Of a stretch of 41,444 nucleotides of DNA, positions 16,982 to 26,660 are shown piece after piece (within the stretch, counting starts at the first letter, position 1; each line of letters opens with the position of its first letter). The position numbers and the translations under genes are program-made. A model generated the notes under the pieces. That model searched no databases, was not told the origin of the DNA, and worked only from the letters and a program-made list of their open reading frames with translations. This DNA is from an uncultured Thioclava sp. (GTDB taxonomy: Bacteria; Pseudomonadota; Alphaproteobacteria; Rhodobacterales; Rhodobacteraceae): the NCBI RefSeq assembly GCF_913064665.1, contig NZ_CAJYBT010000032.1:1-41444 (forward strand), written 5' to 3'.

Positions 16982-18780
16982 TTGAATAATTCCGTCAGTT
17001 CAAAGCGCGTCACGTCGACCAGCCCCAGATCCGAAATCCGAATTTCAGGAATGACGACAAGCGCGAGTAGCGAATGCTGCATGTAAGCGTTGTTCAGGGT
17101 ACAGCCGCAGTCGGCCATTGCCTGCACCATTTTTCCGGCACGTTCGGCCACGGTCGCGGCGGGATCATCCGACATCAGCCCGGCGATAGGCAGCGGCACG
17201 GTGGCGATCTCGGCCCCGTCTTTCCAGACCGAAATGCCACCGCCCATCTCGCCCAAAGCATTGGCGCAGGCGGCCATCATCTCGCGGTCGGTGCCCACCA
17301 CGATCATGTGGTGGCTGTCATGGGCAACGGTGGACCCCATCGCCATGCGACCCTTGTAGCCAAAGCCCGAGACAAACCCGTTGGTCACGCCGCCGGTGCC
17401 TTGGTGACGCTCGACGAGGGCGATCTGGGCAATGTCTTTGGCGGTATCGGGCTGGGCCAGACCGTCCGTCACATCCAGTTCCGCCGTGAGCGCCTTGGTT
17501 GGGGCCTGATTTTCAACGACCCCGATCACGCGGGCAGTGACCGTGTTGGCCCCTTCGGGCGCGGCGATTGCGAAGTCTTCTGCTGTCAGTGTCTTGCCCA
17601 GATGCACGGTATTGCGCGCGCTTTCGGGCCAGGCGAAGTGCGGGCATTCTACCAGCAATTTGCCGTCTTTTGCGACCGTGCGGCCACGCGCGATCACATG
17701 CTCGACTGGCAGAGTGGCCAGATCCGAGGTCAGGATCAGATCGGCGCGCCGACCCGGCGTGATGCTCCCCAACTCGCGCTCTAGCCCGAAATGGGTGGCG
17801 GTGTTGATCGTGCACATTTGCAGCGCGACCAGCGGTTCGGCCCCGCAGGTCACGGCATGGCGAAACACCCGGTTCATATGCCCGTCATGCACCAGCGTGC
17901 CGGAATGGCAATCATCGGTGCACAGAATGAAATTGCGCGGATCGAGGCCCTTTTCGGTGACCGCGGTAATCTGCGTTTCCACGTCATACCAAGCCGAGCC
18001 CAGCCGCATCATCGAGCGCATCCCCTGACGCACCCGCGCAATCGCGTCGGCCTCGCAGGTGCCTTCGTGATCATCCGCCGGACCACCCGCCACATAGGCG
18101 CGAAACGAGGCCCCCAGATCGGGCGAGGCATAGTGCCCGCCCACCGTCTTGCCCGAATTCTGCGTCGCCGCAATCTCGGCCAGCATCTTGGGATCGCCCG
18201 CAACCACGCCGGGAAAATTCATCATTTCACCGAGGCCCACGATGCCCGGCCATTGCATCGCCGCCGACACATCCTCGGGGGTGATTTCAAAGCCGGTCGT
18301 CTCAAGCCCCGGTGCCGAGGGCGCGCAGGACGGCATCTGGGTGAAGATGTTGACGGGCTGCATCAGCGCCTCGTCATGCATCATCTTGACGCCCTCAAGG
18401 CCCAGCACATTGGCGATCTCATGGGGGTCGGTGAACATGCTTGTCGTGCCATGCGGGATCACAGCGGCGGCAAATTCCGCCGGTGTCAGCATGCCAGATT
18501 CAATATGCATATGCGCATCGCACAGGCCCGGCACCATGTAGCGCCCCTCGGCCTCGATGACCTCGGTGTCGGGGCCGATTGCAGAAGACAGATCGGGCGC
18601 AATGGCGGCAAAGCGCCCCTCAGCCACGGCAATATCGTAGCCCTCAAGCACCTCACGCGAATGCACATTCACCCATTTGCCACCCTTGATCACAAGGTCG
18701 GCAGGCTCACGCCCGGCGGCAACGGCAATCAAGCGCGCAGCAGCCTCGGGCCAGGATTTGATTTTGTTGCTAAGTTCCAT
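16978..18780 (-). CDS. ade: Adenine deaminase
   Basis: A 600-residue amidohydrolase of the bacterial Ade type, converting adenine to hypoxanthine and ammonia. The metal-binding motif is GLCDAHMHIESGML, with TTSMFTDPHEIANVLG and ILCTDDCHSGTLVHDGHMNR as further family blocks; the C-terminal part has GSTVAHDSHHMIVVGTD. ATG 18780 (MELSNKIKSWPE) has GGGAC upstream and is preferred to the in-frame ATG 18795. It is the first gene of the ade-amn operon. Confidence 0.94.
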   Translation of the reverse strand: MELSNKIKSWPEAAARLIAVAAGREPADLVIKGGKWVNVHSREVLEGYDIAVAEGRFAAIAPDLSSAIGPDTEVIEAEGRYMVPGLCDAHMHIESGMLTPAEFAAAVIPHGTTSMFTDPHEIANVLGLEGVKMMHDEALMQPVNIFTQMPSCAPSAPGLETTGFEITPEDVSAAMQWPGIVGLGEMMNFPGVVAGDPKMLAEIAATQNSGKTVGGHYASPDLGASFRAYVAGGPADDHEGTCEADAIARVRQGMRSMMRLGSAWYDVETQITAVTEKGLDPRNFILCTDDCHSGTLVHDGHMNRVFRHAVTCGAEPLVALQMCTINTATHFGLERELGSITPGRRADLILTSDLATLPVEHVIARGRTVAKDGKLLVECPHFAWPESARNTVHLGKTLTAEDFAIAAPEGANTVTARVIGVVENQAPTKALTAELDVTDGLAQPDTAKDIAQIALVERHQGTGGVTNGFVSGFGYKGRMAMGSTVAHDSHHMIVVGTDREMMAACANALGEMGGGISVWKDGAEIATVPLPIAGLMSDDPAATVAERAGKMVQAMADCGCTLNNAYMQHSLLALVVIPEIRISDLGLVDVTRFELTELFK

Positions 18781-18882
18781 GTCCCAGCCTGTCATTGACC
18801 GCGCGAAGGTTCAAGAGACGTTGTGATGCGTTCACGCAGGCTCTACCTAGGTCAGATGACAGTTCGGCAAAGGGGGGCGGAA

Positions 18883-19737
18883 ATGCCCACGCTTCTTTCC
18901 ATCGGACACGGCTATAGTGCCCAAGCGCTGGCACCGCTGTTGTTGGCGCGCGGTTGGCGGGTGATCGGTACAACGCGCTCGGTAGACAAGGCGGAACGCC
19001 TGCGCGCGCAGGGCGTGGAGCCGGTGATCTGGGAAGGCGGCGATCTACCGCTTGAGGGGGTCAGCCATGTGCTGAGTTCCGTGGCCCCCGGTCCCGAGGG
19101 CGACCCGGTGCTGGCGGCTGCGGGTGCGCAACTCGCGCAGGCCGCGCCGCAGCTTGACTGGGTCGGCTATCTCTCGACCATTGGTGTATACGGCGATCAC
19201 GCGGGCGGCTGGGTGGATGAGGCTACGCCGCTGACCCCCGCCACCAAACGCGGGCAGGCGCGTGTCGAGGCCGAGGCTGCGTGGGGCGCGCTTGGAGCCG
19301 CCCATCGCCTGCCGCTGCATATCTTTCGCCTTGCCGGGATTTACGGCCCCGGTCGCGGGCCATTTGAAAAGCTGCGCCAGGGGAGCGCGCGTCGGATCAT
19401 CAAGCCGGGGCAGGTCTTCTCGCGCATCCATGTCGCGGATATCGCGCAAGTGCTTTTGGCGTCGATCGACCGGCCCGATCCGGGGGGAGTTTATAACGTC
19501 TGCGACGATGATCCGGCCCCACCGCAAGACGTGATCAGCTACGCTGCGGAATTGCTGGGCTTGCCTCAGCCGCCCGCCGTCGATTTTGACACGGCAGACT
19601 TGTCGCCGATGGCGCGCAGTTTCTATGCCGAAAGCAAGCGGGTGCGAAACGACAAGATCAAGCGCGATCTCGGCGTTGCACTGCGCTATCGCGACTATCG
19701 CGCGGGGCTGCGTGCGCTGCTGGAACAAGAGGGCTGA
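18883..19737 (+). CDS. NAD-dependent epimerase/dehydratase-like protein (YeeZ type)
   Basis: A 284-residue Rossmann-fold protein of the extended SDR type. The dinucleotide loop reads GHGYSA (8-13), a variant of GxxGxxG seen in YeeZ-like proteins. YLSTIGVYGDHAGGWVDE and FRLAGIYGPGRGPFEKLRQG are the conserved central blocks. The function of YeeZ-like proteins is not established. ATG 18883 follows AAAGGGGGGCGG; the longer frame from 18823 has no such signal. The gene is divergent from ade, with about 100 bp between the starts. Confidence 0.82.
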   Translation: MPTLLSIGHGYSAQALAPLLLARGWRVIGTTRSVDKAERLRAQGVEPVIWEGGDLPLEGVSHVLSSVAPGPEGDPVLAAAGAQLAQAAPQLDWVGYLSTIGVYGDHAGGWVDEATPLTPATKRGQARVEAEAAWGALGAAHRLPLHIFRLAGIYGPGRGPFEKLRQGSARRIIKPGQVFSRIHVADIAQVLLASIDRPDPGGVYNVCDDDPAPPQDVISYAAELLGLPQPPAVDFDTADLSPMARSFYAESKRVRNDKIKRDLGVALRYRDYRAGLRALLEQEG

Positions 19738-19841
19738 GTCCTTTTCCCGCCTGTGCATTATCACAATCGCGCGGATGGCTTGCACCTTCGTCTCAGCCGT
19801 GTCCCAATATGGCCAATGATGGGGGTGCAATAGGGGGCGGC

Positions 19842-20438
19842 ATGTATACGGTGATCGGCACGGTGGGCTCGCGCACGTTGCGCGTTTTATGGACGCTCGA
19901 AGAGTTGGGGCTGGACTATGAACATGTGCGCGCTGAGCCGCGTTCAAGCGATGTGGTGGCCTTCAATCCGGCGGGCAAGGTGCCAGTGCTGGTGGTGGAT
20001 GGCACGCCAATTACCGATTCCACGGCGATTATCACCTATCTGGCGGATGCGCATGGCAAGCTGACACATAAAGCGGGCTCACTGGAGCGGGCGCGGCAAG
20101 ACAGCCTGACGCAATTTTTGCTTGATGAGTTTGACGCCAGTCTCTGGACCGCTGCGCGCCACAGTTTCGTGCTTCCTGAAGAGCTGCGGCTGTCTGGCAT
20201 CAAGAACAGCCTGCGTTGGGAATTTGAACGCTCGCAGCACACCCTGATGCATCGGATGGGCGAGGGCGATTTCGTGATGGGAGACGAGATGACGGTGCCT
20301 GATATCATTCTGGCGCATTGTCTGGATTGGGCGTTGCTGTCGAAATTTCCGATCACCGAGCATCGCTTGAGCGCGTATCACGCCCGGATGCGTGCACGTC
20401 CCGCCTATCAGCGCGCTGTGGCGAAACGCGACGGCTAA
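19842..20438 (+). CDS. Glutathione S-transferase family protein
   Basis: A 198-residue protein with an N-terminal thioredoxin-like domain (MYTVIGTVGSRTLRVLWTLE, then FNPAGKVPVLVVDGTPITDS with the cis-Pro before VLV and the glutathione-binding Asp-Ser) and a C-terminal helical domain (about 85-195). It would conjugate or reduce electrophiles with glutathione in the cytoplasm; the substrate is unknown. ATG 19842 has AGGGGGCGG directly upstream; the frame to 19809 is not favoured. It is convergent with the flavoprotein gene, separated by a repeat-like element. Confidence 0.88.
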   Translation: MYTVIGTVGSRTLRVLWTLEELGLDYEHVRAEPRSSDVVAFNPAGKVPVLVVDGTPITDSTAIITYLADAHGKLTHKAGSLERARQDSLTQFLLDEFDASLWTAARHSFVLPEELRLSGIKNSLRWEFERSQHTLMHRMGEGDFVMGDEMTVPDIILAHCLDWALLSKFPITEHRLSAYHARMRARPAYQRAVAKRDG

Positions 20439-20496
20439 AGGGGCGCTGCCCCTCTGGCCTGCGGCCATTCACCCCGGGATATTTCAATCAGGGGAA
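20439..20496. repeat. Double-hairpin intergenic element between convergent genes
   Basis: AGGGGC-GCT-GCCCCT (20439-20453) and TGGCC-TGC-GGCCA (20455-20467) form two adjacent hairpins, followed by CCCCGGGATATTT and AGGGGAAGA. From memory, a very similar string is scattered through Rhodobacteraceae genomes between convergent genes. It probably acts as a bidirectional terminator. It runs into the last codons of the flavoprotein gene (C-terminus SSPD). Confidence 0.5.
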
Positions 20497-21665
20497 GACA
20501 TAAGGCGGCGCGCCGCGGCGCGTCCTGCGTGGCGTCCGGAGGCCAGGCACGCGGTGAGCAGATAGCCTCCGGTCGGGGCCTCCCAATCCAGCATTTCGCC
20601 AGCGACAAAGATGCCGGGCAAAGCGGTGAGTTCAAGATCATCGCTGAGGCTGTCCCACGCGATGCCGCCAGCGCTGGAGATCGCCTCGGATAGCGGGCGT
20701 GGCGGGCCAAGCGGCACGGGCAGCGATTTGAGCGTAGCGGCCAATCTCTGGGGATCGGTTGGCAATGGGCGGCCCCATTCCATCGCGAGCGCCAGTTTGA
20801 CCGGGTCAAGTTTGGCCCCGCGGCGCAGGCGGTTTGACAGGCTTTGTTTGGGCGAGATTGAGCCGAGCCGCTGGGAGAGGGTGTCGATGTCGATATCTGG
20901 CGCGAGGTCGAGATGCAGCGGCGCGCCCGCGCGCAATTGCGCTGCGATCTGATAGATGCCGCCACCTTCGATGCCGCGTTTGGACAGGACAAATTCGCCG
21001 CGAGAGCGGCCAGTCGGTATGATCAAGGCAGCGCCTTTGACGGGCTGGCCGAGATGGGCGTGCATATGGTCGGACCAGTTGATCTGAAAGCCCATATTGG
21101 CGGGTTGGAAGGGCGTGATCGCAACCCCTTTGCCCGCCAGCCACGCCACCCAAGCCGCATCCGACCCAAGGCGCGGCCAACTGGCCCCGCCAAGCGCCAG
21201 CACCGTGATATCGGGGTGTAAGGTCTTGCGGCCCTCAGGCGTGTCAAAGACGAGCGCCGCGCCATCAAACCCTTGCCAGCGCCAACGCGTAAGGATCGAA
21301 ACGCCAAGCCCGGTGAGCCGCGCAATCCAAGCGCGCAGTAATGGCGAGGCCTTCATGCCGCTTGGAAAGACGCGCCCAGTCGAACCGGTGAACAGATCGA
21401 TCCCGAGATCGCGCGCAAATTCCTGCACCTGATCGGGCCCGAAGGGGCGGGTGATTGCAGCGATTTGCGGGTGTGAATAGTGCGACAGAAATGTTTCGAG
21501 CGGCTCCTGTTTGGTCAGGTTCAACCCCGATTTTCCCGCCATCAGGAATTTGCGCGCAAGGGTGGGTTTTGCCTCGACCAGCGTTACATCGGCGCCTGTG
21601 CGCGCCAATTCCTCGGCCGCCATCATGCCCGCCGGGCCGCCGCCAATGACCAGTGCCGTTTTCAT
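20484..21665 (-). CDS. NAD(P)/FAD-dependent oxidoreductase, TIGR03862 flavoprotein type
   Basis: A 393-residue flavoprotein. The FAD-binding motif is VIGGGPAGMMAAEELARTG (6-24), followed by MAGKSGLNLT, the family variant of the GGGRCN motif, and near the C-terminus FVAGEMLDWEAPTGGYLL, where the flavin is closed in. It belongs to the HI0933/BaiN-like group, whose physiological substrates are mostly unknown. It overlaps holA by 4 bp and is last in the operon leuS-lptE-holA. Its final residues come from the intergenic element, so the natural C-terminus may have been extended. Confidence 0.87.
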   Translation of the reverse strand: MKTALVIGGGPAGMMAAEELARTGADVTLVEAKPTLARKFLMAGKSGLNLTKQEPLETFLSHYSHPQIAAITRPFGPDQVQEFARDLGIDLFTGSTGRVFPSGMKASPLLRAWIARLTGLGVSILTRWRWQGFDGAALVFDTPEGRKTLHPDITVLALGGASWPRLGSDAAWVAWLAGKGVAITPFQPANMGFQINWSDHMHAHLGQPVKGAALIIPTGRSRGEFVLSKRGIEGGGIYQIAAQLRAGAPLHLDLAPDIDIDTLSQRLGSISPKQSLSNRLRRGAKLDPVKLALAMEWGRPLPTDPQRLAATLKSLPVPLGPPRPLSEAISSAGGIAWDSLSDDLELTALPGIFVAGEMLDWEAPTGGYLLTACLASGRHAGRAAARRLMSSPD

Positions 21666-22684
21666 CGCCGCGCCAGCATTGCCAGCCGCATCAGCGTGCG
21701 TTCGATCACCGCCATTTGCGGCGCCCGCGACGCCGAGCGCAGGGTCAGATCGGCCTCGACCAGATCCTTGAGCGCGGTTTCCAGTTTGAACATGCCCCAG
21801 CTCTGCGCCTGACGCTGCATCTTGTCGCGGCGTGGCCCAAAGATGGGCGGGCGGATGCGCGCAATTCCCGAACCGGGCCCGGCCGGGTCCGAGGCTGCCG
21901 CATGCAGCGCGCGAAAATGGCGCAGCGCCATGATCGTCAGCAGCACCGGCTGCACACCCTGACTCTCGAGTCGCTGCATCACCGGGCCAAGTTCGGGCGC
22001 GCGCCCGTCAGCCACGATTTCGAGCACATCATCGACGCCTGCCTCGACCGAAGAAGGCGCACAGGCGGCGACATCGGCGGGACTCAGCGCGGCTTCGTCG
22101 CCATATTTATACAGCGAAATCTTCTCTACCGTCTGGCGGAAATCACCGGGATCGAGCGCGCGCGACAAAGCCAGCAGATCGGTCATCGCCTCGGCGCTGA
22201 TATCGCGCAGCCCCGCGCGGCGCAGGATATCCTCGATCTCTTCGCGCGAGGGCGGGTCGTCGTAAATGCCGACCGCATAGGCGCTGGAATGGCCCTCAAA
22301 CGCCTTGCGCAGCTTCGATTTTGCGGTCAGCGATCCGGCGGTGACGACGATGCGCGCATCGCCATCGCGCCATTCCGACAGCGCCGTCGTGATCGCGTCG
22401 GTCACGGTTTCGGTGGCATCTTCGAGAAAGGCGACGCGCAGGCCGGGGAAGAACCCGACCTCTTTGATCGCATCCAACAGCAGTGAGGGAGATTTGCGCA
22501 GATCAGCCCCCGCAATGCGCGTCAGGCGCATTTCTTCTTCGCCTTGCGGACCGATCAGGGCGGCGATCACCTCTTGGCGACGCAGGGCCACGCGCATTGC
22601 ATCCCCGCCATAGATCAGCAGGCCGGTGCGGTCGGGGTCGGGCTTGGCGAAATAGCGCGCTGCGGCAGCCCCGGCCAGTTTCAT
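21662..22684 (-). CDS. holA: DNA polymerase III subunit delta
   Basis: A 340-residue HolA with the expected three-part make-up: an N-terminal nucleotide-binding-like domain (PDRTGLLIYGGDAMRVALRR), a middle AAA+ lid (REEIEDILRRAGLRDISAEA) and a C-terminal clamp-loader collar domain (LLTIMALRHFRALHAAASDP). It opens the beta sliding clamp as part of the gamma complex. ATG 22684 overlaps the lptE stop (ATGA); the longer frame to 22810 is antisense-like and not supported. The gene order leuS-lptE-holA is shared with many proteobacteria. Confidence 0.9.
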   Translation of the reverse strand: MKLAGAAAARYFAKPDPDRTGLLIYGGDAMRVALRRQEVIAALIGPQGEEEMRLTRIAGADLRKSPSLLLDAIKEVGFFPGLRVAFLEDATETVTDAITTALSEWRDGDARIVVTAGSLTAKSKLRKAFEGHSSAYAVGIYDDPPSREEIEDILRRAGLRDISAEAMTDLLALSRALDPGDFRQTVEKISLYKYGDEAALSPADVAACAPSSVEAGVDDVLEIVADGRAPELGPVMQRLESQGVQPVLLTIMALRHFRALHAAASDPAGPGSGIARIRPPIFGPRRDKMQRQAQSWGMFKLETALKDLVEADLTLRSASRAPQMAVIERTLMRLAMLARR

Positions 22685-23175
22685 TGCGGCAGGCTCGACG
22701 CTTGCGCCAGCAACCGCGTCACGATCTGATCGCCGAGAATGCGCATCAGGCGGCGATGGGCGTCTTGCTCGGCGGATTGCGTGGCAACAATGGTGCCAGT
22801 TGTCGACCATGAGGTAAAGGAATTCACTCGTCCCGTCAGCAACACCGCATCGCTGGCTGCATCGCGCAGCGTGTAATCGACCGTGCCGGTGAGTTGATAG
22901 CGCGTGGTGGCGTTATCGGGTGATATCCCCTGGCCCGCAGCAGTGGTCTCGATCCTATAGCCAAGGCGATAGCGCGCCGGATTGGCTGGGCCGAGGCGTG
23001 CTTGCAGATGTGTCACCAGTTCAAACGCATCCGGACTGTCGGGCGCATCCGGAGACACGCCGTTCAGCAGCTTGGCCGCGCCACCTTGGGGGCCATAGGC
23101 CGGGGTGAAGCCGCACGCGCTCAACCCCAGCGCGCCGCCGGTGAGCAAGAAGGTTCTTCGGTTAGATGACCACAT
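22681..23175 (-). CDS. lptE: LPS assembly lipoprotein LptE
   Basis: A 164-residue lipoprotein. The signal [20 protein letters not shown] ends in lipobox LSAC with Cys21, and CGFTPAYG is the conserved mature start of alphaproteobacterial LptE. It plugs the LptD barrel that delivers lipopolysaccharide to the outer leaflet. The start at 23175 lies inside the 3' end of leuS (14-bp overlap). Longer frames upstream are antisense-like or out of frame with leuS and are not coding. Co-transcribed with holA. Confidence 0.88.
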   Translation of the reverse strand: MWSSNRRTFLLTGGALGLSACGFTPAYGPQGGAAKLLNGVSPDAPDSPDAFELVTHLQARLGPANPARYRLGYRIETTAAGQGISPDNATTRYQLTGTVDYTLRDAASDAVLLTGRVNSFTSWSTTGTIVATQSAEQDAHRRLMRILGDQIVTRLLAQASSLPQ

Positions 23176-25720
23176 TGACGATGCGCCCCGGCACGACGAT
23201 GAGTTTCTTGGGCTGACCTCCTGCCAGCGCCTTGACGACATGTTCGTCGGCCAGCGCCAGCTTTTCAACCTCTTCCTTTGGCATGTCCACCGGCACGGTC
23301 AGTTCCGAGCGCCGCTTGCCATTGACCTGAATGGGCAGCGTGACGCTGTCTTCGACCAGCAGCGCAGGATCGGCCACTGGCCAGCGCGCGCCACTCACGA
23401 ATCCCTCGCCGCCCAGCATTTGCCAGATATCCTCGGCCAGATGGGGCACCATAGGTGCCATCAACTGCGCCATCAGCTTCATTGCGGCCTGCTTGGTTTC
23501 GGCTCCGGCTTTCGACTTGGACAGGGTGTTGGTCAGCGCGTAAAGCGACGCCACCGCCTTGTTGAAGGTGAATCCTTCGATCGAGCGGGTGATCTCGTCC
23601 ACCGTTTTGTTGGCGGCTTTCATCAGCGCCAGATCCTCGGCCGTATCGGCAGGCGCGTCCGAGGTGGCGATCTCATCGGCGATTCGATGCAGGCGGTTGA
23701 GGAATTTCGACGTGGCCTCAGCCCCGGCTGCCGTCCATTCCACGTCGCGTTCTGGCGGACTGTCTGACATCACGAAGAATCGCGCGGTATCTGCGCCGAA
23801 CGCGGCGATGATATTCATCGGATCGACGACGTTCTTCTTGGATTTCGACATTTTCGCTGAGGGGATGATCTCAACGGTCTCGCCGGTGGCCTTCAGCTTG
23901 CCGTCCTCGACCTCTTCGGGGAGGTGATAGACCGGGCGGTTCTTGGCGTCGCGCGTCTGATAGATCTCATGCGTGACCATGCCCTGCGTGAACAGCGCGT
24001 TGAACGGCTCGATAGCTTGCGCGGGCAGATGCCCTGTTTTCGCCATCGCGCGGGCGAAAAAGCGCGAATAGAGCAGGTGCAGGATCGCATGCTCGATGCC
24101 GCCGATATATTGATCGACATTCATCCAATAGGCGGCCTCAGTCAGATCGGTCGGCGTGGCGGCATGGGGCGAGGTGAAGCGCGCGTAGTACCACGACGAA
24201 TCGACGAAGGTATCCATCGTGTCAGTTTCGCGTTGCGCAGGCGCGCCGCATTTCGGGCAGGCGCAGTCACGCCAGCTCGGATGACGATCCAGCGGGTTGC
24301 CGGGAATCGAGAAATCGATCGGCGCGCCGTCCTGATCGTAAGGCAGTTCGACGGGCAGGTTCTCTTTCTTCTCGGGCACGACGCCGCACGCCGCACAATG
24401 CACGACCGGGATCGGGCAGCCCCAATAGCGCTGGCGCGACAGGCCCCAATCGCGCAGGCGGAACTTGGTCACGCCCTGACCGATGCCGTTTTCCTCACAG
24501 AATGCGATGGCGCTGGCCACACCGTCTTCGCCGGTCTGCACCTCATCGCCCGCGAAGCCCGCGATGTAGCGGACCTTCTCGGATTTCAGCGGCACGAATT
24601 CGGCAGCCGGGTAGTCGCCCTCAAGCGGCTCGAACACCGGCACTATGGGCAATTCGTATTTCGTCGCGAATTCAAAATCGCGCGCATCATGGGCCGGGCA
24701 GCCGAAAATCGCGCCGGTGCCGTAATCCATCAGGATGAAATTCGCGATCCAGACGGGCAGCTCGACCTCGGTATTAAGCGGGTGACGCACGCGAATGCCA
24801 GTGTCCATCCCCAGCTTTTCAGCGGTTTCGATCGCCTCTTCGGTGGTGCCACCAGCCCGGCATTTCGCGACAAACGCCGCGATTTCGGGATTGTGGCGTT
24901 CCAGGTGCTTGGCGAGCGGGTGATCGGGTGAGATCGCAGCGAAACTTGCGCCCAACAGCGTATCGGGGCGTGTGGTGTAGACCTCGAGCGATTCGAACCC
25001 GTCGGGCGCACCCTTGGTCGAGAACGCGAATTGCAGACCGCGCGATTTGCCGATCCAGTTGGCCTGCATCAGGCGCACCTTTTCGGGCCAATCCTTGAGC
25101 CCGTCCAGCGCATCCAGCAATTCTTCGGAGTAATCCGAAATCTTGAAGAACCACTGCGTCAGTTCGCGCCGCTCGACCGCCGCGCCGGACCGCCAGCCCT
25201 TGCCGTCGATCACCTGCTCATTGGCCAGCACGGTCATGTCGACCGGGTCCCAGTTCACCACCGCATTCTTGCGATAGACCAGACCCGCAGCGAGCATGTC
25301 GATGAACATCGCCTGTTGCTGGCCGTAATAGTCCGGGTCACAGGTCGCAAATTCGCGCGTCCAGTCCAACGAGAAGCCGAGCGGGCGCATCTGGTCCTTC
25401 ATGTCGGCGATATTGGAATAGGTCCAGTCCTTGGGGTGGCCGCCGCGCTCCATCGCGGCGTTTTCAGCGGGCATCCCGAAGGCATCCCAGCCCATCGGAT
25501 GCAGCACCGAAAATCCCTGCGCCATCTTATAGCGTGCGACCACATCGCCCATCGTGTAATTGCGCACATGGCCCATATGGATGCGCCCCGAGGGGTAGGG
25601 GAACATCTCGAGCACGTAGTATTTCGGACGGGCCGGATCGTGACGCGCGGCGAATAGCTGCGCTGCGTCCCAGGCTTTTTGCCATTTGGCTTCGCTTTGG
25701 CTTGGTTCGTAGCGCGACAT
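23162..25720 (-). CDS. leuS: Leucyl-tRNA synthetase
   Basis: An 852-residue class I synthetase. The ATP-binding HIGH-type motif is HMGH (48-51) in [16 protein letters not shown]. The editing CP1 domain includes [20 protein letters not shown], and the KMSKS loop is [14 protein letters not shown]. Zinc-type Cys pairs occur in CAACG and CPKCG. It charges tRNA-Leu in the cytoplasm. ATG 25720 ([10 protein letters not shown]) matches the family start; a longer frame to 25798 includes other ATGs at 25741 and upstream without clear ribosome binding sites. It heads the leuS-lptE-holA-flavoprotein operon. Confidence 0.96.
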   Translation of the reverse strand: MSRYEPSQSEAKWQKAWDAAQLFAARHDPARPKYYVLEMFPYPSGRIHMGHVRNYTMGDVVARYKMAQGFSVLHPMGWDAFGMPAENAAMERGGHPKDWTYSNIADMKDQMRPLGFSLDWTREFATCDPDYYGQQQAMFIDMLAAGLVYRKNAVVNWDPVDMTVLANEQVIDGKGWRSGAAVERRELTQWFFKISDYSEELLDALDGLKDWPEKVRLMQANWIGKSRGLQFAFSTKGAPDGFESLEVYTTRPDTLLGASFAAISPDHPLAKHLERHNPEIAAFVAKCRAGGTTEEAIETAEKLGMDTGIRVRHPLNTEVELPVWIANFILMDYGTGAIFGCPAHDARDFEFATKYELPIVPVFEPLEGDYPAAEFVPLKSEKVRYIAGFAGDEVQTGEDGVASAIAFCEENGIGQGVTKFRLRDWGLSRQRYWGCPIPVVHCAACGVVPEKKENLPVELPYDQDGAPIDFSIPGNPLDRHPSWRDCACPKCGAPAQRETDTMDTFVDSSWYYARFTSPHAATPTDLTEAAYWMNVDQYIGGIEHAILHLLYSRFFARAMAKTGHLPAQAIEPFNALFTQGMVTHEIYQTRDAKNRPVYHLPEEVEDGKLKATGETVEIIPSAKMSKSKKNVVDPMNIIAAFGADTARFFVMSDSPPERDVEWTAAGAEATSKFLNRLHRIADEIATSDAPADTAEDLALMKAANKTVDEITRSIEGFTFNKAVASLYALTNTLSKSKAGAETKQAAMKLMAQLMAPMVPHLAEDIWQMLGGEGFVSGARWPVADPALLVEDSVTLPIQVNGKRRSELTVPVDMPKEEVEKLALADEHVVKALAGGQPKKLIVVPGRIVNVVI

Positions 25721-25804
25721 ATCTAGGCCCTCATCGGTCATATTCTGCGCAGGCTTGCTACACCGCGCGCGGGGGCAAGGTCCAGTCACCGCTGACATGC
25801 GCGC

Positions 25805-25839
25805 ATAAATAACCCCGCCAGAGACAGGCTCGGGCGGGG
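25805..25839 (-). terminator. Terminator after the DUF3576 gene
   Basis: Read leftward, CCCCGCC (25839-25833) pairs with GGCGGGG (25819-25813) and is followed by TTATTTATG. It lies 35 bp after the DUF3576 stop and 85 bp before the leuS start. Confidence 0.75.
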
Positions 25840-25872
25840 CGGAAAATGCGTGCGGGTGGTTAGGGGCCCCGG

Positions 25873-26373
25873 TTACAGCTTCGAATCACGAATCCGCAGT
25901 TGGCGGGCGCGCGTCAGGATCGCGTCTTCGACCGCGCGTTGCGTATCAGCCGAAACCGGACCGCTGCGCGTGCGCAGCGACACTTTCAACGAACGCGCAT
26001 CCAGCGCCGGATCGGTCACATAAACAGTCGCCTTATACGCGCGACCGCCGCCCGGAGGCGTGCCATATCCCGTCACGATCACGCCCGAGAACGGATCGAC
26101 CTCTTGGATGGGCAGGAAATCAAGCACGTCCAGCGACGCCTGCCAAAGGTATTTGTTTACCTCGACGGTGATGTTCGGGTCGCCGCCGCCATTAAAGAGG
26201 TCCCAAATCTTGGTCTGCTTGCGCGCGTTGGCCTCGTTCGTGGGCTGTTTCGCCTTTGCGGCGTCTTCCGGGCTTGCCGAAAAAAGCTTGCCACTAGAGG
26301 TGCCGCCGCAAGCGGAGAGTGCGAGGCTAAGGCCAAGAGCTGCGGTGATGTGCAAAAGACGTCTGCTGATCAT
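25873..26373 (-). CDS. DUF3576 lipoprotein
   Basis: A 166-residue lipoprotein: signal [20 protein letters not shown], lipobox LSAC with Cys22, then a mature domain with [40 protein letters not shown] and [10 protein letters not shown], the DUF3576 pattern of alphaproteobacteria. The role is unknown; envelope maintenance is a reasonable guess because it is usually near leuS-lptE and porins. It is divergent from the porin gene (287 bp between the starts) and has its own terminator. Confidence 0.85.
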   Translation of the reverse strand: MISRRLLHITAALGLSLALSACGGTSSGKLFSASPEDAAKAKQPTNEANARKQTKIWDLFNGGGDPNITVEVNKYLWQASLDVLDFLPIQEVDPFSGVIVTGYGTPPGGGRAYKATVYVTDPALDARSLKVSLRTRSGPVSADTQRAVEDAILTRARQLRIRDSKL

Positions 26374-26596
26374 GAGGCGCTGTTCCTGTCGGCTCGCTAG
26401 AGTTTCTTGTTTCGTCTCTAGCCTATGGCCCTCAGAGCGACAAGGATTTTCCGGGTCCTACACGTCTTGTCGTCAAACAAGGCCATGCAGAGCGCGAAAA
26501 TGACTGTGACAAGTCTGCACCATCCTGCGGGGCTTTGCTCTGGGGGCTGCGCTTTGAGTTGCATTGCATGGCGCTTGGAGAGAGAACAGCGTCATA

Positions 26597-26623
26597 CCCA
26601 ATTCGGACTTCCCCGGAGTTGGG
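26597..26623 (+). promoter_or_regulatory. Hairpin in the porin leader
   Basis: CCCAA (26597-26601) pairs with TTGGG (26619-26623), with inner CGG (26604-26606)/CCG (26613-26615) pairing, followed by GGTTACCTTTAGTTTT and then the ribosome binding site GAGGG before ATG 26661. It may stabilise the abundant porin message or act as an antisense-RNA target. No promoter boxes could be assigned with confidence in 26391-26596. Confidence 0.3.
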
Positions 26624-26660
26624 GGTTACCTTTAGTTTTAAAAGAAGATGAGGGAAAACG

